Part shown: positions 7,912 to 10,184 of the stretch, piece after piece
How the letters are laid out: the number at the start of each line of letters is the position of its first letter
How positions within the stretch are numbered: position 1 is the first letter of the stretch
Assembly: GCA_902533955.1 (NCBI GenBank)
Contig: CACANV010000025.1
Location: 1 to 10,184, forward strand
Length of the DNA: 10,184 bases
Reading direction: 5' to 3'
Origin: an uncultured Pelagibacteraceae bacterium
Lineage (GTDB): Bacteria > Pseudomonadota > Alphaproteobacteria > Pelagibacterales > Pelagibacteraceae
Translations under genes and position numbers: made by a program
Notes under the pieces: model-generated
The model's database searches: none
What the model was told of the DNA's origin: nothing
What the model saw: only the letters and a program-made list of their open reading frames with translations

Positions 7912-9246
7912 TCATAATTTTACTACTCCAATACCATTTTCAATTTTAATTTCTGTTCCGAATTCTTTTGACATTTCTACTTGTCTTTCAAGTATTTTGA
8001 CTGCTTGATCTCCAGTAGCTAGTCTTGGTAAGCCTCTTTCATATATTGGCAAATGTCTTCCTTGATGAATTGGATGTAATTTAATTTCTACAACTTTTTC
8101 TCCTTCCATTTTAAAATCATAAAGATATCCTTGATTCCACAATGGTGAAACACCAAATTGACCAGCTGGTCTAGCGTTTGTTATATCTATCGGTTTAGAG
8201 TGATAAGGATCTAAATTCCATTCATCATAAAGATCGTATGGATAACGTGGTAAACTTTCTACCATCCAAGAAAACCATCCTAAATCATAAAAAATTGGTT
8301 TTCCCTTATATATTTCAATTCCTTTTCCATGCATACCATGAAACAAACAAATATCTGCCCCTGCATCTATAGCATCATGTGCAAATTTTTTTACAAAATC
8401 TGCAGGTGTTTCAGCATATGGTCCTGTTTTTTTATTTCCATTTGCATGTGTATGATGACTAACTATGACGTAGTCTGCCATATTTTTTGCATTTTTAATC
8501 CAATCTAAATTTGCATCTACATCTTTTTGATATGATTCTGTTGCAAATCCTGGTTCATTACTTTCTCTAAAAGTTATTCCAGGATTTCCACCATTTGGAA
8601 AAAATATTTGTCCTTCTTTATCTCCTTCTCTTCCTCTAAAATTTTCTAAGTTTAATTCTTTTCTAATTTTTTTAAGTTGATCAATGGTTTCTTTTTTTGC
8701 ATCAATAACAACATTATATCGAATTGTATTATTTCCAGGTCTTCCTTTAAACATTCCCTTAGGATCGCTAGCCATTGGTGGTTGAACAAATTCACCTTGT
8801 TCATGTGAAGAGTCAATTGAAATGAGAGCAACTCTTCCATTGCTAGTGTCAAGATATCCTGGTTCTCTTGCTGCGGTTAAATTTTTTCCTGCACCTGCAT
8901 AAACTATTCCGGCTTCCTCAAGCTGTTTTTGTGACTCATATATTGACTCAGGTGACCAATCGTTCATATGATTATTGGCTAGAGAAGTTAAATTAAATCC
9001 TGTCCAAGAATACTCTTTGGCTATCCATTTTTCTCCAAAAAAATATGAAGCAAAAGAGTATGGCTTAATTGGATATGAATCGGGATGACCGATGGAACCT
9101 TCAAAGTTCATAAAAGAAACATCGGCACCCCTTATTAAATCAACAACTTTTAAAAAATCTGGATCCTTGGAAACTGATACTTTTCGAGTATACATAGCGC
9201 TACCTGCAGCAATGAGGGACATTTGTTTTTTCTTATTATTGCTCAT
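7912..9246 (-). CDS. CapA-like protein (poly-gamma-glutamate capsule family, metallophosphatase fold)
   Basis: A 444-residue protein without signal peptide or membrane segment, so probably cytoplasmic. Motifs in the order of the CapA/PGA_cap family are: SLIAAGSAMYTRKV at 10-23, FMNFEGSIG at 45-53 (usual NLEGPI), SLANNHMNDW at 88-97 (usual LANNHxxDxG), the KGRPGNNTIRY segment at 167-177 seen in one CapA subgroup, VIVSHHTHANG at 260-270, and ADICLFHGMHGKGIEIYKGKPIFYDLGWF at 297-325 (usual HGPHVLRGIEIYKGxPIFYSLGNF). The Asp of the N-terminal GD motif is replaced by Ser16, while the later Glu, Asn and His positions are kept. CapA itself functions in poly-gamma-glutamate capsule systems, but none of its capB/capC partners is present. 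Position between a LysR gene and a peptide importer suggests a catabolic or peptide-processing role; this is inference. The start at 9246 has only a weak GGA upstream; ATG at codon 9 (9222) is a possible alternative. Confidence 0.85.
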   Translation of the reverse strand: MSNNKKKQMSLIAAGSAMYTRKVSVSKDPDFLKVVDLIRGADVSFMNFEGSIGHPDSYPIKPYSFASYFFGEKWIAKEYSWTGFNLTSLANNHMNDWSPESIYESQKQLEEAGIVYAGAGKNLTAAREPGYLDTSNGRVALISIDSSHEQGEFVQPPMASDPKGMFKGRPGNNTIRYNVVIDAKKETIDQLKKIRKELNLENFRGREGDKEGQIFFPNGGNPGITFRESNEPGFATESYQKDVDANLDWIKNAKNMADYVIVSHHTHANGNKKTGPYAETPADFVKKFAHDAIDAGADICLFHGMHGKGIEIYKGKPIFYDLGWFSWMVESLPRYPYDLYDEWNLDPYHSKPIDITNARPAGQFGVSPLWNQGYLYDFKMEGEKVVEIKLHPIHQGRHLPIYERGLPRLATGDQAVKILERQVEMSKEFGTEIKIENGIGVVKL

Positions 9247-9352
9247 ATTCCAAAATCCAATTATCAGATGCTATAAAAGTACCAATATAATGTAAAATAT
9301 GTTATTATAGTCATTTTGATATAAAAATTATATCAGTCAAATAATTGAATAA
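9247..9352. promoter_or_regulatory. Divergent promoter region between the CapA-like gene and the LysR gene
   Basis: The two genes are transcribed away from each other across 106 bases, the classic LysR-target arrangement. On the minus strand, towards the CapA-like gene, TATAAT (9304-9309) and TATATT (9284-9289) are candidate -10 boxes, but neither has a good -35 box at 16-18 bases, as expected for an activator-dependent promoter. No clear promoter or ribosome binding site was found for the LysR gene. Confidence 0.5.
9317..9335. promoter_or_regulatory. Perfect inverted repeat, candidate LysR-box operator
   Basis: TGATATAA and TTATATCA form a perfect 8-base inverted repeat around an AAA centre (9325-9327). 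The core 9320-9332 fits T-N11-A, the general LysR-type binding pattern. It ends 17 bases before the LysR start codon, where binding would also repress the regulator's own transcription, and it lies 71-89 bases from the CapA-like start. AT-only palindromes arise easily in this composition, but the conserved outer G/C pair and the position support a real site. Confidence 0.6.
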
Positions 9353-10184
9353 ATGATTACTTTTAAAGAAATTAAGTATTTTATAGCAGTAAGTGAGGAA
9401 TTAAATTTTAGAAAAGCGGCAAAAAAAATAAATATATCACAACCTCCGCTGAGTCAGCAAATTAAATTACTAGAGACCAAAATAGGATTTAAATTATTTG
9501 ATAGAAATAGAGGTTATGTAAAATTAACTAAACCAGGATTAAGATTTCTAGAAGATTGTTACGATATTTCACTAAAAATTAATAGATCAATAAATGTTGG
9601 AAAAAAAATAGAAAAAGGAGAATTGGGGATTTTAAGAATAGGTTTTTCAACTTTATCCAGTTTTTATTCTTTGCCAAAAATTATTTCTAAATTTCATAAA
9701 ATTTATAAAGGTGTTGAATTGCAACTAAAAGAAATGAGAACAGAAAAAATTATTAAAGAATTGCTGGAAAAAAGAATTGATATAGGTTTTGCAGGTAAAA
9801 AAATTATAAATAAAGATATAAGATCTTTATCATTATATAAAGAAAATATTGTTCTAGCTATAAACAAAAAAAATAAACTTTCAAAAAAAAAAAATATTTC
9901 AATAAAAGATATTAAAAATGAAAATTTCATTTTATTTCCTGAAAGCAAAGGTTCTATGGGACTTTATGATAAAATAATTGAGTTTTGCAAAAGTGCAAAT
10001 TTTGAACCAATTGTAATTCAAGAAGCATATGAGCTAGAAGTTATATTGGGATTAGTTTCTGAAGGAGTTGGTGTTGCTTTAGTTCCAGAGAATTCTGGAA
10101 ATCTATATTTAAAAAATATTACATTCAAAAATTTTCAAGAAAAACCTCCAGTTTCAGAAATTCATTTATTATCAAGAAATGATG
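9353..10184 (+). CDS. LysR-family transcriptional regulator (partial, right edge cuts off C-terminus)
   Basis: The frame opens at ATG 9353 and runs 277 codons to the window end; the family is usually 290-310 residues, so only a short tail is missing. The N-terminal winged helix-turn-helix is clear: MITFKEIKYFIAVSEELNF at 1-19, RKAAKKINISQPPLSQQI at 20-37, then LLETKIGFKLFDR at 39-51 and VKLTKPG at 56-62. The effector-binding domain starts near 91 (GILRIGFST) and includes the RIDIGFAG segment at 141-148 and GVGVALVPE at 238-246, which is the family's hinge/pocket pattern. It is the only plus-strand gene, divergent from the CapA-like gene across a short region with an inverted repeat, so it most likely controls the peptide cluster in response to a compound related to the imported substrate. 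No Shine-Dalgarno sequence is visible before the start. The protein is very rich in Lys and Ile, as expected from the base composition. Confidence 0.93.
   Translation, partial: MITFKEIKYFIAVSEELNFRKAAKKINISQPPLSQQIKLLETKIGFKLFDRNRGYVKLTKPGLRFLEDCYDISLKINRSINVGKKIEKGELGILRIGFSTLSSFYSLPKIISKFHKIYKGVELQLKEMRTEKIIKELLEKRIDIGFAGKKIINKDIRSLSLYKENIVLAINKKNKLSKKKNISIKDIKNENFILFPESKGSMGLYDKIIEFCKSANFEPIVIQEAYELEVILGLVSEGVGVALVPENSGNLYLKNITFKNFQEKPPVSEIHLLSRND

Noticed and set aside
8652..8852. Minus-strand open frame in a second frame inside the CapA-like gene
   Set aside because: The region is already explained by conserved CapA-family sequence in the other frame, and no ribosome binding site or domain supports it.
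9335..9340. TTGACT on the minus strand as a -35 box for the CapA-like gene with TATAAT at 9304-9309
   Set aside because: The spacer is 25 bases, too long for a sigma-70 promoter.
9703..9948. Minus-strand open frame rich in Phe, Ile and Ser, opposite the LysR gene
   Set aside because: It looks like a hydrophobic protein only because it is antisense to Lys/Glu/Asn-rich coding sequence; the LysR frame is continuous and has clear motifs.

Overview
The window is AT-rich and densely packed, coding mostly on the minus strand, with short intergenic gaps, 4-bp ATGA overlaps and transporter-dominated content. This fits a streamlined marine alphaproteobacterium of the SAR11/Pelagibacter type. That placement is inferred from composition and gene style; no marker gene is present to fix the taxon.

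The main block, read right to left on the minus strand, is a peptide uptake and processing cluster: a CapA-like (poly-gamma-glutamate type) metallophosphatase-fold protein (7912-9246), a family-5 peptide-binding protein (6187-7842), two DppB/DppC-type permeases (5149-6111 and 4295-5152), a fused DppD-DppF-type double ATPase (2670-4298) and a PepT-like M20 metallopeptidase (1473-2666). The last four genes are linked by ATGA overlaps or a 3-nt gap and are probably translationally coupled. A strong intrinsic terminator lies between the binding-protein gene and dppB. It would let the periplasmic receptor be made in excess over the membrane complex. A divergently transcribed LysR-family regulator (9353 to the right edge, cut off) shares a 106-bp intergenic region with capA. 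That region holds a perfect inverted repeat matching the T-N11-A LysR-box pattern, so the regulator probably controls the cluster. The proposed flow is receptor, then importer, then cytoplasmic M20 cleavage, with the CapA-like protein contributing an unknown step.

The left end (1-1287) is a separate unit: tctC, a tripartite tricarboxylate transporter (TTT) periplasmic binding protein, followed by the start of a TctB-like small membrane subunit that runs off the left edge. A near-consensus sigma-70 promoter (TTGACA-N17-TTTAAT) sits just upstream of tctC, marking a new transcription unit. The TctA subunit would be expected beyond the left edge.

No tRNA, rRNA, CRISPR array, insertion sequence or attachment site was recognised. 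No gene-free stretch exceeds 300 bases; the longest is 185 bases (1288-1472).
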